Shown piece by piece: positions 57,099 to 64,000 of a DNA stretch of 64,000 nt; the first letter of the stretch is position 1; the number at the start of each line of letters is the position of its first letter. The DNA comes from Streptococcus sp. DTU_2020_1001019_1_SI_AUS_MUR_006 (GTDB lineage: Bacteria; Bacillota; Bacilli; Lactobacillales; Streptococcaceae). The DNA lies in assembly GCF_032340315.1 (NCBI RefSeq), contig NZ_CP135436.1:62001-126000 (forward strand), read 5' to 3'. The notes beneath the pieces are model-generated. The model searched no databases. It saw only the letters and a list, made by a program, of their open reading frames with translations, and had not been told where the DNA came from. The position numbers and the translations under genes are program-made.

Positions 57099-57116
57099 TT
57101 GTTGAATTCGTTTGGA

Positions 57117-57251
57117 TTATGCAGCCAAAACTTTGCGTCCTTTACGACGACGAGCTGCCAATACGCGACGACCGTTTTTAGTTGACATACGGTTACGGAA
57201 TCCGTGTTTACGCGCACGACGTAGTTTACTTGGTTGATAAGTACGTTTCAC
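57117..57251 (-). CDS. rpmH: 50S ribosomal protein L34
   Basis: 44 aa, reading [19 protein letters not shown] at the N-terminus and ending [11 protein letters not shown]. Very basic, complete and typical. It starts with GTG (57251), with GAGGAGG upstream. Confidence 0.97.
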
Positions 57252-57756
57252 GATGAATACCTCCTCATAGATTTTGTATTCGTTTAGCCGGCTATAAAGT
57301 GATCAGTTACTAAACATACTTTACTATTCTATCTGATTCTTTTGCATTTGTCAATAGCTCTGACAAATGTTTCCAGCTTTTTTGCTGAGGGGATAATTTG
57401 AAAATCCTTCCAATTTACTTTCGAAATCTATAAAATATCTAATGTACTAGTAATTTACCCAATTGGTACACTCAAAGTTCCAAGTTTTTCCTCTTGAAAC
57501 CTTCCGCCTGCCTATTAAATGTAAAAGTTGTTTTCTATATTTTCCTTCTGTCACTTCTTGCATTTAAAAAGCAACAACACCGTAGGATGACGATTCTACC
57601 GTCTTTTAATTGGCAATAAACAAGATATTTAGCAATAATCCTTTCTAGTTATCATCGATTAAATCTCATTTTAAAAAACTAATATGTGTAGTTATCTAAA
57701 ACCTCTATCTATTTTTCTTAAACAACACAAAAACGCTCTAGACGTAAAAATAGTTG
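57252..57756. other. Intergenic stretch between rpmH and the cadmium genes
   Basis: AT-rich and stop-rich in all frames; no gene seen. A hairpin ACCGTAG..CTACCGT followed by CTTTTAATT on the plus strand (about 57589-57620) may be a leftover terminator. AAAACGCTCTAG (57730-57741) recurs in inverse orientation at 62211-62222, on the far side of the accessory region. The rpmH promoter should lie in the first 120 bp but no clear boxes stand out. Confidence 0.5.
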
Positions 57757-58095
57757 TTATCCTAGTTGATTAAAAAAATCTCTGATTTCCTCATCTTTTA
57801 TAAAATAATATATAATTTTCCCCTCTCTTCTAGTGTCCAAGATGTTTTGATTGGCTAGTTTACGAAGATGGTGGGAGGCAGATGCCATACTGAGATCTAG
57901 TAAACAGGCTATATCACAGACACAGAGTTCTTCAACAGCAAGGAGATAAAAGATGATATTTATCTGTTTATTATCGGTAAACTTTGTTAAAATGCGAAGT
58001 GATTTTTGGACTTTTTCCTTTTCAAGGTAGTTCATTGCGGTTGTAACATTTTGTTGATTTATAATATTCACTTGGCAGATACTATCTTTTTTCAT
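57757..58095 (-). CDS. cadX: ArsR/SmtB-family cadmium-sensing repressor (CadX/CadC-like)
   Basis: 112 aa from ATG 58095 (AGGAG upstream); a 10-codon extension overlapping cadD is less likely. Winged helix with the metal box ELCVCDIACLLD and recognition helix ASASHHLRKL. Cys7, Cys58 and Cys60 coincide with three of the four cadmium ligands of CadC (Cys7, Cys11, Cys58, Cys60), but position 11 is Ile. Should release the operator at 58732 when Cd, Zn or Pb binds. Downstream of cadD in one operon. Confidence 0.87.
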   Translation of the reverse strand: MKKDSICQVNIINQQNVTTAMNYLEKEKVQKSLRILTKFTDNKQINIIFYLLAVEELCVCDIACLLDLSMASASHHLRKLANQNILDTRREGKIIYYFIKDEEIRDFFNQLG

Positions 58096-58106
58096 AATAT
58101 TTTCTC

Positions 58107-58721
58107 CTAGCCGAACATAGTCCATAGCATGTCAAAGCTGTTGTTTTCAATCAGGATATACATCCCCAATCCTAAATAAACAACGGCAATAAACCATCTG
58201 CTATATTTTTCCAAAGTTTCTCCAACAGAAGGGACTTGTGCCAATTTTTGGGCAGAAAAAACCAAGAGATAAATCATGACTAGAAAAGTAAGTAAAGCCA
58301 CTATCAAATTCGCTAAATTTAAGGTAATAAAATATGGGACAAAAACACCAATATTGTCAGCACCACAACTTGCAAAAGTAATCATAGCGACTAGAAAAAT
58401 CAGGTTTTTATTATCTTTGCGCAAACCATCTTTTGCAATAGCTTCTCCATCAGAATCTCCTAAAAGCAAAACTTTGAATCCTAGGAAAATTGGAATCAAA
58501 CCGAGCAAACCTAAAATCTCTTTACTAGGAATATAATTTAAGACAAATGCAAAAAGTAAACTTAGCAATATTAGACTAACAGAGCCTAGAAATTGTCCTA
58601 AATAGATGTTAATGATGTCTTTTCTGCTTTTTCTTTTGGCAAAAAATAACATTAGGATAATAAGTAAGTCTACGGCTGTCCCAGAATACAGGATTATTGA
58701 AGTAACAACATTTTGAATCAT
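58107..58721 (-). CDS. cadD: CadD family cadmium resistance transporter
   Basis: 204 aa from ATG 58721 (GAGGT upstream; four upstream codons lack support). Six hydrophobic segments, and FASCGADNIGVFVPYF characteristic of CadD, whose Cys, Asp and Asn probably contact metal. Gives cadmium tolerance by export. The CadD-CadX pair is often found on plasmids and integrative elements of streptococci and staphylococci, in keeping with this accessory region. Confidence 0.9.
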   Translation of the reverse strand: MIQNVVTSIILYSGTAVDLLIILMLFFAKRKSRKDIINIYLGQFLGSVSLILLSLLFAFVLNYIPSKEILGLLGLIPIFLGFKVLLLGDSDGEAIAKDGLRKDNKNLIFLVAMITFASCGADNIGVFVPYFITLNLANLIVALLTFLVMIYLLVFSAQKLAQVPSVGETLEKYSRWFIAVVYLGLGMYILIENNSFDMLWTMFG

Positions 58722-58731
58722 AAAATACCTC

Positions 58732-58751
58732 ATTCAAATATATTTTTGAAT
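58732..58751. promoter_or_regulatory. Operator of the cad genes
   Basis: ATTCAAA-tatatt-TTTGAAT, a perfect 7-bp inverted repeat directly before the cadD ribosome binding site, of the type bound by ArsR/SmtB repressors (TCAAAT-N-ATTTGA). Confidence 0.75.
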
Positions 58752-58831
58752 ATATTTTAACATTAAACTTTATAGATGTCAACTTCAGCTCCATCAAAAT
58801 ATAGATAAGAAGGTAGTGTACCAAACATTAA

Positions 58832-58866
58832 AAAGCCCTGCCATCGAAATGATAGCAGGGCTTAAT
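58832..58866 (-). terminator. Terminator, orphan
   Basis: AAGCCCTGC..GCAGGGCTTTTTAA on the minus strand. It would end a minus-strand gene to its right that is no longer present, consistent with loss of part of an element. Confidence 0.65.
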
Positions 58867-58895
58867 TTCAATATCTAAATGATATATTTATCTAA

Positions 58896-58916
58896 AAAAG
58901 GTAGTGAAAAAGGTAG
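58896..58916 (+). repeat. Tandem AAAAGGTAG motif, 12-bp period
   Basis: Two AAAAGGTAG copies 12 bp apart. Short directly repeated motifs like this are common arm-type binding sites next to tyrosine integrase genes. No integrase remains nearby. Confidence 0.3.
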
Positions 58917-58975
58917 AGATTGAACTGAAATATAGTAAAATTAACAAAAGAAAAAAACGCTTGGAATGAACTGCA

Positions 58976-59012
58976 CCCCAAAAGTTAGACATAAAAATCT
59001 AACTTTTGGGGT
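58976..59012 (+). terminator. Hairpin at the left end of the IS3 element
   Basis: CCCCAAAAGTTAGA pairs perfectly with TCTAACTTTTGGGG across 8 nt and is followed by TATTTTTATT. Probably stops outside transcription from reading into orfA. Confidence 0.7.
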
Positions 59013-59021
59013 ATTTTTATT

Positions 59022-59537
59022 ATGAAATTAACTTATGATGATAAAGTTCAGATCTATGAACTTAGAAAACAAGGATATAGCATAGAGAAGCTTTCAAATA
59101 AATTTGGGATCAACAATTCTAATATTAGGTACATGATTAAATTGATTGATCGTTACGGAATAGAGTTCGTCAAAAAAGGAAAAAATCGTTACTATTCTCC
59201 TGATTTAAAGCAAGAAATGATTCATAAAGTCTTACATGAAGGCTGGACTAAAGATAGAGTTTCTCTTGAATACGGCCTCCCAAGTCGTACGATACTTCTT
59301 AATTGGCTAGCACAATACAAGAAAAACGGGTATACTATTGTTGAGAAAACAAGAGGGAGACCAACTAAAATGGGACGTAAGCTAAAAACGAGACCTGAAG
59401 AGAGGACAGAATTAGAACGTCTTCAAGCAGAAAATGAGTACCTGAGAGCGGAGAATGCCATCCTAAAAAAGTTGAGAGAACTCCGATTGAAGGAGGAAAA
59501 AGAGAAAGAAGAAAGACAGAAATTGTTCAAGAATTAA
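59022..59537 (+). CDS. IS3-family transposase OrfA
   Basis: 171 aa. Two helix-turn-helix regions ([20 protein letters not shown] and [19 protein letters not shown]) and a C-terminal leucine zipper ([22 protein letters not shown]). A slippery A6G at about 59466-59472 allows -1 frameshifting into the orfB frame, giving the usual OrfAB transposase. Stop and orfB start overlap (TAATG). Confidence 0.93.
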   Translation: MKLTYDDKVQIYELRKQGYSIEKLSNKFGINNSNIRYMIKLIDRYGIEFVKKGKNRYYSPDLKQEMIHKVLHEGWTKDRVSLEYGLPSRTILLNWLAQYKKNGYTIVEKTRGRPTKMGRKLKTRPEERTELERLQAENEYLRAENAILKKLRELRLKEEKEKEERQKLFKN

Positions 59538-60415
59538 TGACTGAGTTTTCGTTAGATATTCTTCTAAAAGCCATTAAACTAGCTCGTTCGACCTACTACT
59601 ATCACTTGAAACAGCTAGACAAACCAGATAAGGACCAAGAGCTTAAAGCTGAAATTCAATCCATTTTTATCGAACATAAGGGAAATTATGGTTATCGTCG
59701 GATTCATTTAGAACTAAGAAATCGTGGTTATCTGGTAAATCATAAAAGAGTTCAACGCTTGATGAAAGTACTCAATTTACAAGCTAAAATGCGACAGAAA
59801 CGAAAATATTCTTCTCATAAAGGAGACGTTGGTAAGAAAGCAGATAACCTTATTCAACGCCAATTTGAAGCCGCCAAACCAATGGAAAAGTGCTACACAG
59901 ATGTGACAGAATTTGCCATTCCAGCAAGCAGTCAAAAACTCTACTTATCACCAGTTTTAGATGGCTTTAATAGCGAAATTATCGCCTATAATCTTTCAAC
60001 TTCACCAAACTTAGAACAAGTGGAAGCTATGTTAAACCAGGCCTTCACAGAGAAGTACTATGAGAATACGATTCTCCATAGTGACCAAGGATGGCAATAC
60101 CAACACGATTTTTATCATCATTTTTTAAAGAATAAGGGAATCCAACCATCTATGTCACGTAAGGGGAATAGCCCAGATAACGGTATGATGGAATCTTTCT
60201 TTGGCATTCTTAAGACTGAAATGTTTTATGGTTATGAGAATACGTTTCAGTCACTTGAGCACTTGGAACAAGCTATTGTAGACTATATTGATTACTACAA
60301 CAACAAACGAATTAAGGTAAAACTAAAACATACTAAGATTAGTAGTGAGGAAATCTCCGACGGGAGAAAGTACTCACTACTTTTTCGTTATGTTAAAGTA
60401 GTGGTGTCTTGTTAA
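59537..60415 (+). pseudogene. IS3-family transposase OrfB, truncated and chimeric at the C-terminus
   Basis: The DDE core is intact: Asp in KCYTDVTEFAI, Asp in LHSDQGWQYQ and Glu in NGMMESFFG. The natural end, KLKGLSPVQYRTKSFA, is split: the frame follows KLK into the IS110 leader for 29 foreign residues, and the true last 13 codons lie at 62131-62172. Activity of the altered protein is uncertain since only the extreme tail is changed. Confidence 0.9.
60334..60339 (+). promoter_or_regulatory. Left-end half of a junction promoter (-10)
   Basis: TAAGAT near the left end. In the excised circle it would lie exactly 17 bp after the TTGACA at the right end (62113-62118). See findings. Confidence 0.55.
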
Positions 60416-60530
60416 GTCGATAAGTCCTTTGGCGCTAGACGTCGTAACTAAAACTGACAAGACACCTGTTTTAGGAAGAATGTTATCAAAGTATGTGGGA
60501 CGAAAAACGTCGAGTATTGAAAATGACATC
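60341..60530 (+). ncRNA. IS110 bridge RNA
   Basis: Three domains. (1) 5' hairpin AGTAGTGAG / CTCACTACT (60341-60349 with 60373-60381) holding TCTCC-gacg-GGAGA. (2) Target loop closed by GGTGTCTTGT / ACAAGACACC (60403-60412 with 60457-60466), inner hairpin GGCG-ctaga-CGTC, flanked by guide TAAGTCCTTT (60421-60430) and guide AACTAAAA (60446-60453). (3) Donor loop closed by TGTTAT / ATGACA (60481-60486 with 60523-60528), inner hairpin GACG-aaaaa-CGTC, flanked by AGTATGT (60490-60496) and GAAAA (60519-60523). The target guides match both sides of the insertion site and the donor guides partly match the element ends. Exact RNA ends are not known. Confidence 0.82.
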
Positions 60531-60569
60531 ACTAAAGCAAGGAATCATTCAAGACAAAGAGGTAATATC

Positions 60570-61772
60570 ATGCGAGTAGTTTTTGGGATTGACGTGAGTA
60601 AAGCAAGCTCAGAAGTGGCCATCTTGGTCAATGGAGAAAAAGTACATGGCTATACCATTCCCAATGATGCCATCGGATTTAATCGACTACTTGGGGACTT
60701 GAAGACTGTTCACGAGCCAGAGATTATCTTCGAGGCGACTGGTGTCTATTCTCGTCGTCTTCAGGCCTTCTTTGAGGATAATAGTTACGCTTATACACGG
60801 CTCAATCCCTTAGAATCCAAAAAACAACTAGATAGCTTACGAGTACGTAAAACCGATAAGATTGACGCTGAAAAACTAGCTGCGTCTCAGTTCATCCTCA
60901 ATCGTAAACCAAGCTATGTCCAAGAAGCGCTTTATCAAGAATTACGCGATCTCAGCCGTTTCTATCAGAATCTTACTGAGGATATCGTCTGCGCTAAAAA
61001 CCGTCTGCACAAGGTTTTACAGGTCACTTTTCCTGAATTGGAAAACATCTTGTCGGCACCAACTGGGGAACAATATTGGAACTTGGTCATGACTTTTCCA
61101 TGTAATAGTTTTGTACTGGAGTCAGATGACGCCACATTAACAGCTATCATCCGTCAGTCTACGGCAAAACGCATCTCTGAAAAACGTGTGACTTACTTAG
61201 TAGATAAGCTTACAAAACTAGCTAATCAGTCTTATTGTGCGGTTAAGAAAACCTCTCCAGTGATAGAAGAGGTCAAATACTATGCAGGGGAGTTACTTAG
61301 GCTTTCGGAACACAGACAAGGTGTTTTAGAGGAGATGGTAACATTAGCTCAATCTTTGCCAGAATACGAGATTCTTCTCTCTATTCCTGGAATAGCCGAA
61401 ACCACAGCGACAAGTATTATTGGCGAACTTGGTGACATTCGTCGATTTCACTCTGCCAATCAAATCAATGCTTTTATAGGCATTGACCTCAGACACTATG
61501 AATCTGGAAATTTTCTAGCTAAGGAACATATCACTAAACGTGGGAATCCCTATGCCAGAAAGATTCTTTTTAAGTGCATTCATAACATAGCTTCAGCTAG
61601 CCACACCAATCCTTGTCATATCGCAGACTTCTATGAGAAACGGAAAAGACAATCGCAAGTGACTTCAACTAAACCACACACGATTGCCTCTATACATCGT
61701 CTCATTAGAACAATGTATTACCTCATAACGCATAACAAACTTTATGATTATACTTCTACCCAAAATCGGTAA
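60570..61772 (+). CDS. IS110-family recombinase (transposase)
   Basis: 400 aa from ATG 60570 with AGAGGT upstream; the 47-codon extension into the leader is rejected since it overlaps the bridge RNA. N-terminal RuvC-like DEDD domain: Asp8 (FGIDVSK), Glu55 (IIFEATG), Asp96 and Asp99 (KTDKIDAEKLA). C-terminal Tnp domain with PGIAETTATSIIGELGD (Ser282 is the candidate nucleophile) and a GIDLRHYESGNF segment. Cuts and joins DNA under guidance of the bridge RNA. Appears intact. Confidence 0.95.
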   Translation: MRVVFGIDVSKASSEVAILVNGEKVHGYTIPNDAIGFNRLLGDLKTVHEPEIIFEATGVYSRRLQAFFEDNSYAYTRLNPLESKKQLDSLRVRKTDKIDAEKLAASQFILNRKPSYVQEALYQELRDLSRFYQNLTEDIVCAKNRLHKVLQVTFPELENILSAPTGEQYWNLVMTFPCNSFVLESDDATLTAIIRQSTAKRISEKRVTYLVDKLTKLANQSYCAVKKTSPVIEEVKYYAGELLRLSEHRQGVLEEMVTLAQSLPEYEILLSIPGIAETTATSIIGELGDIRRFHSANQINAFIGIDLRHYESGNFLAKEHITKRGNPYARKILFKCIHNIASASHTNPCHIADFYEKRKRQSQVTSTKPHTIASIHRLIRTMYYLITHNKLYDYTSTQNR

Positions 61773-62130
61773 AATTGTTTATGCCATATTATTATAACGC
61801 CTTATCAAAAAAATCACCAGATAAGGTGTTGATTTAGTGTACACTTTTTTCACTAAACTTTAGTTCAGAAAAAGACAATTTCCTTAGTTTGACTATGGAA
61901 ATCAAACTATTTTTCATCAAATACCTTGATATACTTGACAAATGGTAGAAAATTGTTTATGCCATATTATTGTAACGCCTTATCAAAAAAATCACCAGAT
62001 AAGGTGTTGATTTAGTGTACACTTTTTTCACTAAACTTTAGTTCAGAAAAAGACAATTTCCTTAGTTTGACTATGGAAATCAAACTATTTTTCATCAAAT
62101 ACCTTGATATACTTGACAAATGGTAGAAAA
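61771..62130 (+). repeat. 178-bp tandem duplication of the IS110 right end
   Basis: 61771-61948 and 61949-62126 match except for one base (ATTATAACG against ATTGTAACG). Each copy contains a hairpin ACGCCTTATC..GATAAGGTGT-like pair and ends ...TTGACAAATGGTAGAAAA. The repeat junctions carry AAAA, the same four bases as the insertion joint. Confidence 0.9.
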
Positions 62131-62172
62131 GGACTTAGTCCTGTACAATACAGAACTAAATCCTTTGCTTAA
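62131..62172 (+). pseudogene. Displaced last 13 codons of IS3 orfB
   Basis: Reads GLSPVQYRTKSFA and a stop, the standard C-terminus of IS150-group OrfB. Joining it to 60328 restores the uninterrupted target sequence ACTAAAA-GGACTTAG. Confidence 0.88.
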
Positions 62173-62203
62173 ATTAATTGTCTAACTTTTTGGGATCAGT
62201 ACA

Positions 62204-62373
62204 AATATGACTAGAGCGTTTTCTATATATCCGAACATCTAATTTATTTCACAAAAAATGTAGTCAAAAATGTAGTCATTCGGTTGATTTTTATTGCAAT
62301 ACATTGAAATTGGAAAATTCAAGAATCGCGTTAAATCAAGGTTTTTTCGTTTCTACTGAAACGTAATGACCCA
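62204..62373. other. Stretch between the IS3 end and rpmG
   Basis: No gene. CTAGAGCGTTTT (62211-62222) is the inverse of 57730-57741. AAAATGTAGTCA is repeated twice in tandem (62255-62266, 62267-62278), resembling integrase arm sites. The 3' end of rpmG is a known integration point for streptococcal elements, so this may be a relic of an att region; inference only. Confidence 0.4.
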
Positions 62374-62523
62374 CTATTTAACCTCTGTAAACACAACGTG
62401 TTTGCGAAGTTTTGGTGAGTATTTCTTCAATTGAAGACGGTCTGGAGTGTTACGTTTGTTTTTAGAAGTAAGGTACAAGCGTTCACCAGATTCTTTGTGT
62501 TCAAGTGTAATATTTACGCGCAT
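62374..62523 (-). CDS. rpmG: 50S ribosomal protein L33
   Basis: 49 aa, reading [20 protein letters not shown] and ending KHVVFTEVK. It lacks the CxxC zinc pairs, so it is the zinc-independent form. Located 15 nt after rpmF, sharing its operon. Confidence 0.96.
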
Positions 62524-62538
62524 GGTATCTCCCTTCTA

Positions 62539-62721
62539 TTATTCAGCTGATGCAGCTTTAGCGATCTTACGTCCTTTGTAGTATCCTTTAAGTGATACAC
62601 GGTGAGAACGTGAGTAATCTCCAGTAGTTTCGTCAAAGTTTACAGATGGAGCTGTTACTTTGTAGTGCGTACGACGTTTGTTTTTCTTCGCTTTTGAAGT
62701 GCGACGTGCAGGTACTGCCAT
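62539..62721 (-). CDS. rpmF: 50S ribosomal protein L32
   Basis: 60 aa, starting [20 protein letters not shown]. It has no Cys residues, so like its L33 neighbour it is a zinc-free version. Good ribosome binding site (AAGGAG). Confidence 0.97.
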
Positions 62722-62830
62722 TTTGATTTCTCCTTTTAAGATATAATTCAGTTAGGTTTGATTTTCATCAACTTTAATAGTATATCAAAACTTTTTTGTA
62801 AAGTAAAGTTACTTGACAAAAAAAGATTAA

Positions 62831-62864
62831 AAAATTTTCCTATCCAATCTTATGGATAGGAAAA
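62831..62864 (-). terminator. Terminator of the ribbon-helix-helix gene
   Basis: TTTTCCTATCC..GGATAGGAAAA followed by TTTTTT on the minus strand. Confidence 0.85.
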
Positions 62865-62868
62865 TAGA

Positions 62869-63069
62869 CTAAATATCAATCTCGAATGGTTCATCAATGG
62901 TTTCTGAGACGTATTTTCCGTCTTTTTTCCGTTGTTTGACGCATTCGGTGAGAAGATATTCGATTTGCCCATTGACTGATCGGAAGTCATCTTCTGCCCA
63001 TGATGCGAGTGCAGTATATAACTTATTCGAAAGTCGAAGGGGGATTTGCTTTTTTTTAGCTTCTGCCAT
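62869..63069 (-). CDS. Arc-like ribbon-helix-helix protein
   Basis: 66 aa. The segment [36 protein letters not shown] (written from sequence in parts: [12 protein letters not shown] strand, then two helices with [10 protein letters not shown]) matches the Arc/ribbon-helix-helix DNA-binding fold. It starts 2 nt after the stop of the SPFH gene and ends with a terminator, so the two form an operon. Could regulate that operon; a toxin-antitoxin role is possible but no toxin is adjacent. Confidence 0.7.
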   Translation of the reverse strand: MAEAKKKQIPLRLSNKLYTALASWAEDDFRSVNGQIEYLLTECVKQRKKDGKYVSETIDEPFEIDI

Positions 63070-63071
63070 TT

Positions 63072-64000
63072 CTAATAAAGGCTTCCTGTATTGACAATTG
63101 GTTGTGCATCATGATTGCCACAGAGAACGACTAGGAGATTTGAAACCATGGCAGCTTTACGCTCTTCATCTAGTTCAACCAACTCTCCTTCATTGAGACG
63201 TTCCAGTGCCATTTCAACCATTCCAACAGCGCCGTCGACAATCATCTTACGTGCATCAATAATAGCAGATGCCTGTTGACGTTGAAGCATGACGGCAGCA
63301 ATTTCCGGTGCATAAGCTAGGTATGTAATACGTGCTTCAAGGATTTCCAAACCAGCGTCCTCTACGCGACTTTGAATTTCCTCACGAATACGTTTAGCTA
63401 CAATCTCACTAGAACCACGGAGGCTTCCTTCATCGGCTTGCCCATCACCTGTAGTATCCACATTAGGAGATACATCGTAAGGATAAATGCGGACAATATT
63501 ACGAAGGGCGCTATCACATTGCAATGAAAGATATTCTTTGTAGTTATCTACGTTGAAGACTGCTTTGGCTGTATCAACAACTCTCCAAGTTACCGCGATT
63601 CCGATTTCAACAGGGTTCCCTAAACAATCGTTAATCTTTTGACGAGAATTACTCAAAGTCATAACTTTGAGAGAAATCTGTTTCTTGCCAATTTCAATAT
63701 TTACATCATTGCCATTGGATGATTTCATTCCTGAAAAAGGAGATTTTGTGCTAACATCGCCACTTTGTCCGAGTCTGGTGTGGATTGCAGGATTGACCGC
63801 TATACTGAAGGGATTGACAAAGTAAAAACCAGGTTCTTTGATAGTCCCAGTATAGTTACCAAAGAGGGTCAAAACCAGAGCTTCCTGAGGTTTGACAACT
63901 TTTAAACCAGCATGAGCTAGAACTGAAATTAAGATTAATAAAAGTCCGATAATAATTCCAAAAATATTTTCTGAACCAGCACCGATTACAAATATAAAAA
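63072..64000 (-). CDS. SPFH/band-7 domain membrane protein (5' end outside window)
   Basis: The frame stays open to the window edge, so the N-terminus is missing; the TTG at 63872 is internal. Visible part, 309 codons: two hydrophobic segments ([20 protein letters not shown] among them), then the SPFH domain ([51 protein letters not shown]) and a short helical tail. Such proteins organise membrane microdomains or control proteases (stomatin/flotillin/HflK family). The specific role here is unknown. Confidence 0.85.
   Translation of the reverse strand, partial: FIFVIGAGSENIFGIIIGLLLILISVLAHAGLKVVKPQEALVLTLFGNYTGTIKEPGFYFVNPFSIAVNPAIHTRLGQSGDVSTKSPFSGMKSSNGNDVNIEIGKKQISLKVMTLSNSRQKINDCLGNPVEIGIAVTWRVVDTAKAVFNVDNYKEYLSLQCDSALRNIVRIYPYDVSPNVDTTGDGQADEGSLRGSSEIVAKRIREEIQSRVEDAGLEILEARITYLAYAPEIAAVMLQRQQASAIIDARKMIVDGAVGMVEMALERLNEGELVELDEERKAAMVSNLLVVLCGNHDAQPIVNTGSLY

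Larger units (their letters stand above)
60329..62130 (+). mobile_element. IS110-family insertion sequence with duplicated right end
   Basis: The left boundary is after CTAAAA (60323-60328), the right boundary before GGACTTAG (62131). AAAA at the joint belongs to either side. No terminal inverted repeats and no target duplication, as expected of IS110. Contains a 240-nt 5' leader with bridge RNA, the transposase, and a 178-bp 3' segment present twice. With one copy the element is about 1.62 kb. Confidence 0.88.
58967..62203 (+). mobile_element. IS3-family (IS150-group) insertion sequence, interrupted by IS110
   Basis: The terminal inverted repeats start TGAACTGCACCCCAAAAGTT (58967) and, inverted, TGTACTGATCCCAAAAAGTT (ending 62203); they agree with a few mismatches. 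About 1.43 kb without the inner element, normal for the group. orfA-orfB encode the transposase; orfB is cut by the IS110 insertion at 60328/62131. No convincing target duplication is visible. Confidence 0.85.

Noticed and set aside
58976..59012. Perfect hairpin before the IS3 orfA considered as a riboswitch or RNA gene
   Set aside because: It is formed by the IS terminal repeat and its inner copy; best explained as a transcription stop protecting the element.
60429..60569. 47-codon N-terminal extension of the IS110 recombinase
   Set aside because: It runs through the bridge RNA loops, and the ATG at 60570 has a good ribosome binding site and starts with the conserved RuvC-like motif.

Overview
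The window is a low-GC Firmicute chromosome segment from a mitis-group Streptococcus, most likely S. mitis or S. oralis. The evidence is the AmiACDEF oligopeptide permease, competence nuclease EndA, YSIRK/LPXTG surface proteins, five BOX repeats, and the pneumococcal-type order endA-epuA-murA-sepM-coaD-rsmD-asnA and pflA-lysA-purR-yhaM-rmuC-tpk-rpe-rsgA-ksgA-rnmV-tatD. It is probably not S. pneumoniae itself: there are two tandem NanA-type sialidases and a surface fucosidase in the nan locus, and protein sequences differ at many positions from the pneumococcal versions as I remember them.

Region 1 (1-21,620, all minus strand) is a sialic acid and mucin glycan locus. In transcription order it encodes a sialate O-acetylesterase-like enzyme, two LPXTG sialidases (about 1,502 and 1,170 aa), NanE, the SatABC importer, a YhcH protein, a YesL-like membrane protein, N-acetylneuraminate lyase and NanK. 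A surface protein joining a trypsin-like protease to a GH29 fucosidase runs off the left edge. CcpA cre sites, and five copies of a GAAAGTAGTTTC motif that I propose as the NanR operator, sit before these genes.

Region 2 (21,880-28,400) is the ami oligopeptide operon. Region 3 (28,570-30,040) is tRNA-Cys followed by a badly decayed prophage. It keeps a small transcription unit (24-aa membrane peptide plus 59-aa HTH protein), a compact structured sequence, a PBECR-like nuclease gene and the tail of a choline-binding lysin. It is bounded by a 13-bp repeat of the tRNA 3' end.

Region 4 (30,120-54,760) is core chromosome: cell wall, CoA, rRNA maturation, competence nuclease, anaerobic pyruvate metabolism, lysine and purine control, and a KimA-type potassium importer. 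Region 5 (54,780-57,250) holds a double-B BOX element, a frameshifted oligopeptide-binding lipoprotein gene and rpmH.

Region 6 (57,250-62,370) is accessory DNA: a CadD/CadX cadmium resistance pair, then an IS3 (IS150-group) element with an IS110-family element inserted in its orfB. The IS110 leader folds into a two-loop bridge RNA. Its first loop carries 10-nt and 8-nt segments matching both sides of the actual insertion site, and its second loop partly matches the element's own ends. This is the most striking finding in the window. The region ends at rpmG-rpmF, followed by a ribbon-helix-helix protein and an SPFH membrane protein cut by the right edge.
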